DNA from: CBDUXZ01 sp965371325 [NCBI: uncultured bacterium] | GTDB lineage: Bacteria > JAUYMQ01 | Direction of reading: 5' to 3' | DNA length: 9,134 nt | NCBI GenBank assembly: GCA_965371325.1 | Contig: CBDUXZ010000048.1 | Coordinates: 1-9,134 of the forward strand | In this document: in pieces, positions 1 through 6,597 of the stretch | Layout: every line of letters starts with the position of its first letter | Numbering within the stretch: the stretch's first letter is position 1 | The notes under the pieces: model-generated | Seen by the model: only the letters and a program-made list of their open reading frames with translations | Told to the model about the DNA's origin: nothing | Database searches by the model: none | Made by a program: the position numbers and the translations under genes

Positions 1-1
1 C

Positions 2-364
2 GGAGCCTTCGGCATCGAAGGGCGCCGCATACCCACGCTGAGGGGCGTTTGGTGCCCGGCGTCACCGACCGGAGATCCCGAGAAAATCGCGAGCATCGGC
101 GTGGGGATCAAGCGATGGGTCGCGCATCACGGCTTCGCGCTGAACGTGACAACCGACCTCGCCCGCTTCGACGCCATCATCCCCTGCGCGCTCACCGGAA
201 AACGCATGACTTCCATGGCCCGTCTGCTCGGCCGCGACATCGCGATGGAAGAAGTCGAGAACGCCGTGGCCGGCGTTCTGCCCGAGGTGCTGGGCGGGCC
301 ACTCCTCGAGGATGAGGAACTCGGCGCGCTTCGCACACCTTTGATCGAGGTTCTCGAACGATGA
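2..364 (+). CDS. lipB: Octanoyltransferase LipB, C-terminal part (5' end outside window)
   Basis: LipB moves an octanoyl group from octanoyl-ACP onto the lipoyl domains of 2-oxoacid dehydrogenases and the glycine cleavage H protein, through a thioester on a cysteine. About 120 C-terminal residues are visible, open from base 2 to TGA at 362-364. The family signature EKIASIGVGIKR carries the catalytic Lys (codon 83-85). It is followed by HGFALNV, a DL..F segment and IIPC with the acyl-carrying Cys (codon 185-187), so both catalytic residues are present. The residue after the Cys is Ala, where most LipB proteins have Gly (PCG). The frame continues unbroken to the window edge. The ATG of the next gene overlaps the stop (ATGA), which suggests translational coupling. 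Identity is secure from the motifs. Whether lipA lies upstream cannot be seen. Confidence 0.93.
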   Translation, partial: GAFGIEGRRIPTLRGVWCPASPTGDPEKIASIGVGIKRWVAHHGFALNVTTDLARFDAIIPCALTGKRMTSMARLLGRDIAMEEVENAVAGVLPEVLGGPLLEDEELGALRTPLIEVLER

Positions 365-966
365 AGCTCTACCACTATCCCTTCGCCCCCAATCCCCGGA
401 AGGTGCGCCTTTACATCGGAGAGAAGGGGTTTTCGATGGACTACGAGGAGGTGGATCTCACCAGGGGAGAGAATCGCACGCCGGAGTTTCTCGCGAAGAA
501 TCCCATGGGATCGCTGCCCGTCCTCGAGCTGGACGACGGCAGCTATCTTACCGAGTCACTGGCCATCATCGAGTATCTCGAGGAGCTTCACCCCGAGCCG
601 CCCATGATCGGAAAAACCCCGCGCGAACGGGCCCGGGTGCGCGAGTTGGAGCGCCTCGCGGAAATGAGCATCCTGAGTCGTATGGGCCGGATCTTCTTCA
701 ACACGAGCCCTGTCTTTCCCCGGGAGAAGCAGTCACGCGAGTCGGCGGAGCAGGCGCGGGCGGGTCTTCCGAATGCGTTTCGGATCGTGAACGACCGTAT
801 CGGAGAGAGCAAATTTGTTGCCGGCGACCGGCCCACCATTGCCGACTGCACACTTTACGCCGCCCTCGAGCTCGGCAAGGTGGCCGGCGTCATCGTCGGT
901 GATGAGTATCCAAACCTGAAACGCTGGCACGAAGGCTTCAGCCGGCGCCCGAGCACCGGCGCCTAG
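361..966 (+). CDS. Glutathione S-transferase family protein
   Basis: The 201-residue protein has the usual cytosolic GST length and plan. Residues 1-78 form a thioredoxin-like domain: MKLYHYPFAPNPRKVRLY for beta1-alpha1, the cis-proline loop SLPVLELDDG (Pro53), and TES (Glu65-Ser66), which in the family grips the gamma-glutamyl end of glutathione. Residues 85-201 form a helical domain with the folding motif FVAGDRPTIADC (152-163). The N-terminal Ser/Cys of many bacterial GSTs (SPxS or SPxC before RKVR) reads APNP, so the usual thiol-activating side chain is absent at that place. Tyr4 or Tyr6 might serve, or the protein may bind rather than conjugate. Its ATG overlaps the lipB stop, with GAGG about 10 bases upstream. 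The substrate is unknown. The stop codon overlaps that of the convergent arfB gene. Confidence 0.9.
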   Translation: MKLYHYPFAPNPRKVRLYIGEKGFSMDYEEVDLTRGENRTPEFLAKNPMGSLPVLELDDGSYLTESLAIIEYLEELHPEPPMIGKTPRERARVRELERLAEMSILSRMGRIFFNTSPVFPREKQSRESAEQARAGLPNAFRIVNDRIGESKFVAGDRPTIADCTLYAALELGKVAGVIVGDEYPNLKRWHEGFSRRPSTGA

Positions 967-1424
967 TCATCCCGGACCGGTTTCCTCATCTGCTTGGTCG
1001 TGCCCCGGCGCTTCTTTGTTTCGATGCGCCGTTCCTTCGCGCCGGCCGTGGGTTTCGTCGGTCGGCGTTTCCTTTTCGGCTTGAGAGCGGCTTCGACGAT
1101 GGCCTGAAGGCGCGCCACCGCTTCCTCTTTGTTGGAAGACTGGCTCCGGGATCGGCGGGCGACCGCGCGAAGGGCGCCGTCCGCGTCGAGTCGTCCGCCG
1201 AGAGACACGATCAACCTCTCCCGCGTTGCCCGGTCCACCGCCCGCGAGGTCCGTACATTCCAGCGCGCCTCGACTTTCGTCTCGGTCTTGTTGACGTGCT
1301 GGCCGCCGGGCCCTCCGGCACGCGCCGTGCGAAATTCCACCTCGCGAAGTGGAATAGTGATATGTCGCCTCTCGATCCCGCTTCGGGAACTGCCCGATCC
1401 GGGTCCTCGCGGTGCCGCTACCAT
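963..1424 (-). CDS. arfB: ArfB-type alternative ribosome-rescue peptidyl-tRNA hydrolase
   Basis: ArfB (YaeJ) releases ribosomes stalled at the end of mRNAs lacking a stop codon. Its GGQ loop hydrolyses peptidyl-tRNA while a basic tail enters the empty mRNA channel. The 153-residue product has GGPGGQHVNKT with GGQ at 40-42, and RSRSQSSNKEEA at 91-102, the family's RSQ..N segment. It ends in a Lys/Arg-rich tail (115-153) containing RPTKPT, KERR and TTKQMRK, which matches the arrangement of E. coli ArfB. The intact tail and small size separate it from release factors RF1 and RF2, which have extra domains. The ATG at 1424 lies inside the end of the ThDP enzyme gene (7-base overlap) and has no clear SD, so translation probably depends on coupling. 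About 18 residues precede the usual ArfB N terminus, so a later non-ATG start is possible. Confidence 0.92.
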   Translation of the reverse strand: MVAAPRGPGSGSSRSGIERRHITIPLREVEFRTARAGGPGGQHVNKTETKVEARWNVRTSRAVDRATRERLIVSLGGRLDADGALRAVARRSRSQSSNKEEAVARLQAIVEAALKPKRKRRPTKPTAGAKERRIETKKRRGTTKQMRKPVRDD

Positions 1425-3043
1425 GGCGGGAAAAGGGAGACGGGGATCTCGATGAGGGTCGGAATGTCGCGCTCGAAGGCTTTCTGGATCGCCCGGGGCA
1501 GCGACGCGGCGTTGGGAATGCGCACCCCCTCACCGCCGTAAGCCTTTGCCAGCGCAGGGAAATCGGGATTCACCAGGTCCACCTCTCCGGAGCGGTTGAA
1601 TCCCCGCATCTGAAGCGTGCGGATCACACCGTACTGGTTGTCGTTGAAGACCAGAACGGGGATGCCCTGGCCATGCTGAACCATGGCGCCGAATTCGGCG
1701 CTCGTGAAGTGAAATCCTCCGTCACCGATGACGACGGCGACATTCGCGTCGGGCAGCGCCGTTTTTGCGCCCAGCGCGGCGGGAATCGCATATCCGAGCA
1801 CCCCGGATCCCGACGGGTAGAGAAACGTGCGCGCACTCCGGCAGGGGTAGTAGAGCTCGCACCAGTAGCCCGGCACGGTCTGATCAATGGCGAGGATCCC
1901 CTCGGCCCCGATCCCCTCCGCGATGGCCGCGAGAAAATCCATCGCCAGTGGTTCTCTCTCCCGGTTACGCGCGCGCTGGGTGTGGTTCAACTCGCTGATC
2001 CGTTGCTGTGCCGCATGACCGGAGCGCGCCGGCTCCAGCGCGAGTTCGGAGAAGAGATCCGCAAGAAACGCTTCGACATCCGCCGTAACCGTCAGCGACG
2101 GTCGCCAGGTGCGGCTGAAGACCGCCGGATTGATGTCAACATGGATAAGCTTCTTGGGGGGCGGCGACTTTACACGGCGGAGATCACGATGAGCAAGACG
2201 GGTGCCGAGCGCGATCACGAGATCGGCATTCCCGAGAATTTGATCAACACCTCCTCCTGCCGCCAGGACGCCCACGTGAAGGGGATGATCGGCGGGTATC
2301 GCTCCCTTGGCCGTGCTGGTGGTGATCACCGGTGCGCCGAGCCACTCCGTGACGCGGATCAGCGCGCGCTCTGCCCCGGCCTGCACAACCCCCCCCCCGA
2401 CGACAAGCGCCGGGTACTCGGAGGATTTGACGGCGGTAATCACGGCCCGCATGGCTTCGGTGCCGGGGCGGGCAACCCGGATCGATGCTGGGGAGAGCGT
2501 CTCCGCCGGGCACTCCGCGACGAGGAAATCGTGCGGAATCTCGAGGAACGCGGTGCGGCCAGGCCCGCTTTTGATCGTGGCGAAGGCCTGTTGGATCCGG
2601 GCGGGGATCTCTCCCACGTCCAGAACCCTTTCCGCGTGATCCACAACCGCCCGGAAGGCGCCCAGCTGATCCTTCATTTCGTGGAGCGCATGGCGCCCCG
2701 CCCCGATGAGGCCCGAGTGAATCTGTGAAGCGATGAGGAGGACGGGCACGTCGGAGCAGGCGGCTTCGTTCAGGGCGGCGATGGCGTTCAGAGCGCCCGG
2801 CCCCGTCGTCACGAGCGCGATTCCCGGACGCCCGGTGGCCCGGGCGTAGCCGTCGGCCGCATAGACCGAGGCCTGCTCATGCCGCACCAGCACATGGGCG
2901 GGTGGTCGATGCGTCTCCGCTCGTTCGAGGAGGGCGTCGTAGATCGCAAGATTGTGAACGCCGGGAATTCCGAAAACGTGCTGCACGTCATGAGCAATGA
3001 GGCCTTCAACGAGCGCCTTCCCGCCGGTTCGCTTGCTTGCCAC
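1418..3043 (-). CDS. ThDP-dependent 2-oxo-acid enzyme (acetolactate synthase / AruI-like decarboxylase)
   Basis: The 541-residue protein has the three domains of the acetolactate synthase/pyruvate oxidase family. The N-terminal pyrimidine-binding domain contains GIPGVH (25-30) and RHEQ with the cofactor-activating Glu56, followed by YAADGYARATG. The central domain contains VVGGGV (214-219). The C-terminal diphosphate-binding domain has GDGGF (440-444) through NDNQYG (467-472), the Mg/ThDP motif. GIPGVH, rather than the FGYPGGA typical of biosynthetic IlvB, together with LHEMKDQ, recalls the 5-guanidino-2-oxopentanoate decarboxylase (AruI) group. No small regulatory subunit gene is adjacent, which argues against a normal IlvBN enzyme. 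The real 2-oxo-acid substrate cannot be read from sequence. The start is GTG at 3043, chosen because GGAGGAG lies just upstream. A sigma70-like promoter precedes it, and arfB overlaps its 3' end. Confidence 0.9.
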   Translation of the reverse strand: MASKRTGGKALVEGLIAHDVQHVFGIPGVHNLAIYDALLERAETHRPPAHVLVRHEQASVYAADGYARATGRPGIALVTTGPGALNAIAALNEAACSDVPVLLIASQIHSGLIGAGRHALHEMKDQLGAFRAVVDHAERVLDVGEIPARIQQAFATIKSGPGRTAFLEIPHDFLVAECPAETLSPASIRVARPGTEAMRAVITAVKSSEYPALVVGGGVVQAGAERALIRVTEWLGAPVITTSTAKGAIPADHPLHVGVLAAGGGVDQILGNADLVIALGTRLAHRDLRRVKSPPPKKLIHVDINPAVFSRTWRPSLTVTADVEAFLADLFSELALEPARSGHAAQQRISELNHTQRARNREREPLAMDFLAAIAEGIGAEGILAIDQTVPGYWCELYYPCRSARTFLYPSGSGVLGYAIPAALGAKTALPDANVAVVIGDGGFHFTSAEFGAMVQHGQGIPVLVFNDNQYGVIRTLQMRGFNRSGEVDLVNPDFPALAKAYGGEGVRIPNAASLPRAIQKAFERDIPTLIEIPVSLFPPW

Positions 3044-3045
3044 TG

Positions 3046-3052
3046 CTCCTCC
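3046..3052 (-). promoter_or_regulatory. Shine-Dalgarno site GGAGGAG fixing the GTG start of the ThDP enzyme
   Basis: On the minus strand GGAGGAG is followed by CA and then GTG at 3043-3041. The core GGAGG is 4 bases from the GTG. No ATG lies near the family-like N terminus, so this site decides the start. Confidence 0.7.
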
Positions 3053-3073
3053 GCTGTGCGTAAAATCCGGGCC

Positions 3074-3102
3074 AGTCTAAGGCAGGGCCGGGCCCCGATC
3101 AA
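3074..3102 (-). promoter_or_regulatory. Candidate sigma70-type promoter for the ThDP enzyme-arfB pair
   Basis: Read on the minus strand, TTGATC (3102-3097) and TAGACT (3079-3074) are separated by exactly 17 bases. Each matches 4 of 6 consensus positions. Transcription would start near 3067, giving a leader of about 24 bases that contains the SD. The spacer is very GC-rich (GGGGCCCGGCCC), which could slow opening. Spacing and placement are good, but the call rests on pattern alone. Confidence 0.5.
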
Positions 3103-3110
3103 CGAGTTCC

Positions 3111-3127
3111 TGCGCGAATATCGCGCA
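3111..3127. promoter_or_regulatory. Perfect 7+7 palindrome in divergent region, possible operator
   Basis: TGCGCGA and TCGCGCA are exact inverted copies around a 3-base ATA centre. The site lies about 8 bases upstream of the predicted -35 of the minus-strand promoter, centred near -52, and about 95 bases upstream of the hydrolase ATG. A short perfect dyad in a divergent intergenic region is typical of a dimeric regulator site. No regulator gene is visible nearby, and a GC-rich background makes chance dyads commoner. Confidence 0.4.
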
Positions 3128-3212
3128 CCAAGCTTTCGGGCGCGGCCTGAATCGCGTCCGACTTCGTTCCTCCCGATGTTTGCGCTCCCGCTCCGCTCAC
3201 CGGATTCTATCA

Positions 3213-4040
3213 ATGACCGCCACACCATTCGATCTGAAGCTCACCTGGCATGAACCTGTCAGAATCGGCAATCTTCCACCCCTCTTCTTCCTGCATGGCG
3301 CCTGGCACGGTGCCTGGTGCTGGGAGGCCTTCCTCGGGTTCTTTACCGCGAGGGGCTATCCCTGCGCGGCAGTCGATCTCGCGGGGCACGGTGAAGCTGC
3401 CCGCCCGCGCGGTTTTGATTTCCGGCCGGTGGCCCGGCATCTTCCCGCGTTGCGATCCGCGATTAGCGAGGTCGGACGCCGCGGACGCCCCATCCTCATC
3501 GCCCACAGCATGGGGGGGTGGCTTGCGCAGATGCTCGTCTCGGAGCCCGACCCGGTAAATGTTCAGGGTGCCGCGCTCGTAACCCCCGTACCCGCGGGAG
3601 GGCTCCCCCTCGCGACCTCGCTCAAGGTTGCGCTTCAGCATCCACTAAAGTTCATCCGTACCGGCCTTCTGCAATCCTTCGTCGTGGACAGTCCGCGCAT
3701 GGCCCGCAAGCTGTTCCACGCGCCAGAGAAGCCGGAACGGGAAGTGATCGCGGCGACGGCGAAGTTAAGTCCGGAAAGCGCCCTGGCCTGCATGGACATG
3801 ATCTTCGGGTTTTCCCGTGTGAGCCCGCGCAAGATCGCCCCGATCCCCGTTCTCCTTCTCTCGGCGGAACACGATTACTTCTTCCCGCCGCGCTACGAAC
3901 GAAGGAATGCAAAGCGACTCGGTGCGGAGTATCTGGAGTTTCGGGGAATGGCGCACAACCTGATGGAAGGCGATCGATGGGAGGAAGTTGCGGCGGCACT
4001 TCTGGCGTGGATCAACAGGGTCCGCAGAAACGGAAGCTAG
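3213..4040 (+). CDS. Alpha/beta-hydrolase fold protein with complete catalytic triad
   Basis: The 275-residue cytoplasmic protein (no signal peptide) is a single alpha/beta-hydrolase domain. LFFLHGAWHGAWCW (24-37) supplies the HG oxyanion-hole loop. AHSMGG (97-102) is the nucleophile elbow with Ser99. The acid Asp221 lies in SAEHDYF and His248 in GMAHNLMEGD, so the triad is complete and correctly ordered. The lid region (about 127-200) is where substrate choice would lie. The family includes esterases, lysophospholipases and C-C hydrolases, and the substrate cannot be told. I chose ATG at 3213, although no clear SD precedes it. A TTG at 3180 would add 11 residues, but the conserved fold begins well after both. 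The gene is divergent from the ThDP enzyme across a 169-base region, and its 3' end converges on the secreted-protein gene after 33 bases. Confidence 0.87.
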   Translation: MTATPFDLKLTWHEPVRIGNLPPLFFLHGAWHGAWCWEAFLGFFTARGYPCAAVDLAGHGEAARPRGFDFRPVARHLPALRSAISEVGRRGRPILIAHSMGGWLAQMLVSEPDPVNVQGAALVTPVPAGGLPLATSLKVALQHPLKFIRTGLLQSFVVDSPRMARKLFHAPEKPEREVIAATAKLSPESALACMDMIFGFSRVSPRKIAPIPVLLLSAEHDYFFPPRYERRNAKRLGAEYLEFRGMAHNLMEGDRWEEVAAALLAWINRVRRNGS

Positions 4041-4073
4041 GAGGCGCCCGCCGTCCTTACCGGGGATCGGCCA

Positions 4074-4736
4074 TCAGCGCGGAGTGGACGCGGGCGGTGT
4101 GCTCATGCTCGGCGGCAGGCTATGGCCGTAAGGAGCAAGCCTCGGGAGCGGACGCCGCGGCGCGTTGGTCGCGCCGGTCGGCATCCGCGGCGTCGAAGGG
4201 TCGATGTTGATGCGCCGCGGCGCCACGGCGGCGTCGTAGCCCGTAACCGTGCCAACGCCCCGCGGCGCTCGTTCGTAGACGAAGGGCTTTGGCAGATCGG
4301 GCCGCGGCGGAATGCCTCCGTAAATACCGTCGGTTCTCCTCGGTTCTTTATCGGTTGAACGTGATGTAGATCGCCGAAGGACGGGCCGTGGCAGGGTGAG
4401 CGGCGGGAGCGATCCGGCAGGCTCCGCGATCGCGGGCACGCCAGGAAGAGCGCCCCGCGGCTGAGCAATCCCCGCGTCGGCCACACCTTCTTCCTCGCGG
4501 GGCCCCACCGGGAAAGCCGCTTCGTCATCGGGCGCTACGATCAATCCCTTCCGGTCCGACCCGGCCCTCCCCTGTGCGCCTGATGGATTTCCCGCCGCGT
4601 CCGCCCCTTCCCGATCCGGCTTCCTGGCGGCAGGTTTCAAATCGTCATCGAACCGGAAGATCGACTCCGATTGCGCCCCGGCCTCGATGGGCAGCATAAG
4701 GGCGCACAGGATCGCGATCGCTCCGAACCCTTTCAT
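4074..4736 (-). CDS. Secreted proline-rich hypothetical protein
   Basis: I do not recognise a family. The 220-residue product begins with a clear Sec signal peptide: MKGF, a hydrophobic run AIAILCALMLPI, then A-G-A before Q22, giving a likely cleavage after A21. The mature part is rich in Pro, Arg, Ala and Gly, with many short PR and PP pairs, and looks largely disordered. There are no membrane segments and no cysteines after the signal peptide. The frame stays open far upstream, but that extension only shadows the M28 gene. The ATG at 4736 is strongly supported by AAGGAGG seven bases before it, the signal peptide and a promoter just upstream. It could act in the envelope or periplasm. Lying downstream of the membrane M28-like gene on the same strand, it may be functionally linked, but this is inference only. 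Confidence 0.72.
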   Translation of the reverse strand: MKGFGAIAILCALMLPIEAGAQSESIFRFDDDLKPAARKPDREGADAAGNPSGAQGRAGSDRKGLIVAPDDEAAFPVGPREEEGVADAGIAQPRGALPGVPAIAEPAGSLPPLTLPRPVLRRSTSRSTDKEPRRTDGIYGGIPPRPDLPKPFVYERAPRGVGTVTGYDAAVAPRRINIDPSTPRMPTGATNAPRRPLPRLAPYGHSLPPSMSTPPASTPR

Positions 4737-4743
4737 CGTTGAT

Positions 4744-4750
4744 CCTCCTT
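4744..4750 (-). promoter_or_regulatory. Strong Shine-Dalgarno AAGGAGG for the secreted protein
   Basis: On the minus strand AAGGAGG is followed by a 7-base spacer and ATG at 4736, which is ideal spacing. It decides the start against a much longer open frame reaching back into the M28 gene. Confidence 0.8.
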
Positions 4751-4824
4751 GGCGGAAGCCCTTCATCACCTGACGGGAGAGCGCCTCGGGAAGAGCGGCC
4801 ATTGGGAGCCCAAACAAGACCCCT

Positions 4825-4853
4825 AATGTAGTGAGCCCGGTCCGCCCGTTCAA
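4825..4853 (-). promoter_or_regulatory. Candidate sigma70-type promoter for the secreted-protein gene
   Basis: On the minus strand TTGAAC (4853-4848) and TACATT (4830-4825) are 17 bases apart, and each matches 4 of 6 consensus positions. The -35 box overlaps the TGA stop of the M28-like gene. The predicted start near 4818 gives a leader of about 80 bases, so the secreted gene may be transcribed separately from its upstream neighbour. Confidence 0.45.
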
Positions 4854-6505
4854 CCTATTCCTGTCAGCCCTTCGGGCGGCTCTCTGGCAAGCAGCGCCAG
4901 GGCGGAAGAGACGGCCAGGCCGGCGATGACGGCTGCTTGCAATGTCACAACGCCGTAGCCCAGGAGCAGCGCGCCGTACCACGGGATCCAGGGCCCGAGG
5001 AAAAGACGCGAACCAGCCGCCGCGAGAAGGATCAGGAAAGGCGCCAGGCCGAGTGCGAGGAGAAACGCGTCGAGGGCGCGGCCTCTCCGCGAGGGGAGGG
5101 CGCCCAGCCAGGGCCAGGCCCAGGCGGCGGGCGCGAGAAGCATCGCCGCGCTCAGATCGTTTACGAGCCAGGCCCACGCCCCCGCGACGAGCAGGAGAAA
5201 AAGCCCTGCCTCCCGCCGACCCGCGCCCGCGCTGATCCGACGCGCGGCCCAGACACCGAGACCCGCCGCCAGGAGCGCGCCGAGCATGGGCAGCGGCTGC
5301 CAGGTGGTGAGGAAGGGATCCCTTAGTGCAGCGGGATACGCGCTGAACCCGGGAAGCAGATGGGTTCGAACCGCCAGGCGCATGGCAAGGGCGCCCAGGC
5401 CCACGGGGAGCGTCCAGGACGCCGCGCGAAGGAGGGAGCCCGTCGTGGGTCTCCGGCGCAGGAAGGTGTCAGCGACGAGAATCCCGAGGGGGAGAAAGAG
5501 GAGCCCGGCCACGATCCGAATCGCGGATCGCATGACGATCTTGTCGGCGCTCAGGGTTACGAGATCGGGCGAGGATATGATCCCCGCGCCAAGTACGGCG
5601 CTCACCGCGGCCTCCGCAGACGTTCCGAAAAGGCGCAGGGCGCCGGGCCGAATCCCGGCGAGGGTATCCGCCTCCGTGTAGGCCACCGCCCGCGCGCGAG
5701 CCGCGTCAGCCGGCTGCATGGAAAGATTGATGGCCGCGATGCCGCGTTTCTGCAGCGGGCCTTGCCCCGTGAAGGAGAGGGGAATGGCTCTGGCGATCAG
5801 CTGCGAGAAGGGACCTTCGGGGAAGACGCGGGTCCCGATAGCGTTCACACCCGCGGCGACCCTGGCGCGGAGCCACAGGGGCGCGAATTCACCCCTGTGG
5901 CCGCCCCCGCGCATTGTCATCCCGGCGCCGTGGCCGGGCGTCACGTGATCGAGAGAAATGGCCGCGTAGGGAGGAATGTCGCCATCGCCGGGCAGGGAGG
6001 TCCACGCCGCGTCCCGCGCGAAGACATCGGTCCCGATTGATCCCCACACCCCCGCGTCCGAGGCGAGGAGAATGAGCGTCCGTTTTGGTTTCACCTGCAA
6101 AAAAATCCGCGCCAGCTCGAGGAGCGTCGCGACACCACTTCCGTTATCGGCGGCGGCCTCTGGGCTCGTGACCGGGGCGTCGTAATGCGCAACGACCAGA
6201 AGCGGAACGGAACTTGTGCCCCGGATAACGGCGAAGACGTTTCGCCCCGTAACCCTCTCTCCCCGGATCAGAACCGGAAAGCTCTGGGTGCGCGTGGGGA
6301 GGCCGAGGCTACGAAAACTGTTTTCAACGAAATCGGCGGCGCATCGGGCACCCGGGCTTCCTGTGACCCGGGCGGGGCACCCAAGCGCGATTTTCTTCAG
6401 ATGTCCGTATGCTCTTTGGGTATCGAAAAGCGGGTAGGAGACCGTGAGCGAGGCGCGGGACATCGCCGGCGGCTCACGCCGGTAAAGAACGTACGCCGTG
6501 AACAC
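4850..6505 (-). CDS. M28-fold membrane protein, probably a degenerate (non-catalytic) peptidase
   Basis: The protein has 551 residues from GTG 6505. Residues 30-305 form an M28 (aminopeptidase Y/Vibrio aminopeptidase type) domain: GSPGARCAADFVENSF (49-64), VVAHYDAP with His107, and AADNGSG with the bridging Asp120. The normal Glu-Glu pair is replaced by Gly152-Val153 in SDAGVWGSIGTD. Asp186 is kept in SLDH, but the last zinc His is Tyr276 in AYTEADT. So the His/Asp/Asp site survives while the other zinc site and the general-base Glu are lost. Residues 325-540 contain about seven hydrophobic membrane segments, an architecture reminiscent of membrane M28 proteins such as eukaryotic ERMP1. It may bind or scaffold rather than cleave. 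The true start is unclear: the open frame upstream of the GTG encodes a further hydrophobic helix, reachable only from a rare codon such as CTG at 6550. Confidence 0.82.
   Translation of the reverse strand: MFTAYVLYRREPPAMSRASLTVSYPLFDTQRAYGHLKKIALGCPARVTGSPGARCAADFVENSFRSLGLPTRTQSFPVLIRGERVTGRNVFAVIRGTSSVPLLVVAHYDAPVTSPEAAADNGSGVATLLELARIFLQVKPKRTLILLASDAGVWGSIGTDVFARDAAWTSLPGDGDIPPYAAISLDHVTPGHGAGMTMRGGGHRGEFAPLWLRARVAAGVNAIGTRVFPEGPFSQLIARAIPLSFTGQGPLQKRGIAAINLSMQPADAARARAVAYTEADTLAGIRPGALRLFGTSAEAAVSAVLGAGIISSPDLVTLSADKIVMRSAIRIVAGLLFLPLGILVADTFLRRRPTTGSLLRAASWTLPVGLGALAMRLAVRTHLLPGFSAYPAALRDPFLTTWQPLPMLGALLAAGLGVWAARRISAGAGRREAGLFLLLVAGAWAWLVNDLSAAMLLAPAAWAWPWLGALPSRRGRALDAFLLALGLAPFLILLAAAGSRLFLGPWIPWYGALLLGYGVVTLQAAVIAGLAVSSALALLAREPPEGLTGIG
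5872..5901. repeat. 10+10 bp inverted repeat inside the M28-like gene
   Basis: GCCACAGGGG and CCCCTGTGGC are perfect inverted copies separated by a 10-base spacer containing GAATTC. They lie within codons for about residues 202-213 of the M28-like protein. They could form a stable mRNA hairpin but may be chance. Confidence 0.6.
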
Positions 6506-6597
6506 CGCGACAAGCGCGGCTATGATGAAGAGACTCGCTTCTCGGCTCAGGTTTTCTCTCGCGATCGGTGACTCCGGCGTGCAGCGTGGCGAGCGAA

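Noticed and set aside
1412-2728. Long 438-codon open frame on the + strand
   Set aside because: It is fully antisense to the well-supported ThDP enzyme, has no SD or family motifs, and is the kind of shadow frame that GC-rich coding produces.
4041-4073. Possible bidirectional terminator between the convergent hydrolase and secreted-protein genes
   Set aside because: I could find no stable stem followed by a T-run on either strand in these 33 bases.
4150-4265. Repeated CGCCGCGGCG-like words
   Set aside because: They are short and irregular and fit Arg/Ala/Pro-rich coding in GC-rich DNA; there is no array spacing or CRISPR structure.
4737-5177. Upstream extension of the secreted-protein frame into the M28-like gene
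   Set aside because: The signal peptide and the ideal SD place the start at 4736; the extension is out of frame with and overlaps the membrane domain of the real gene.
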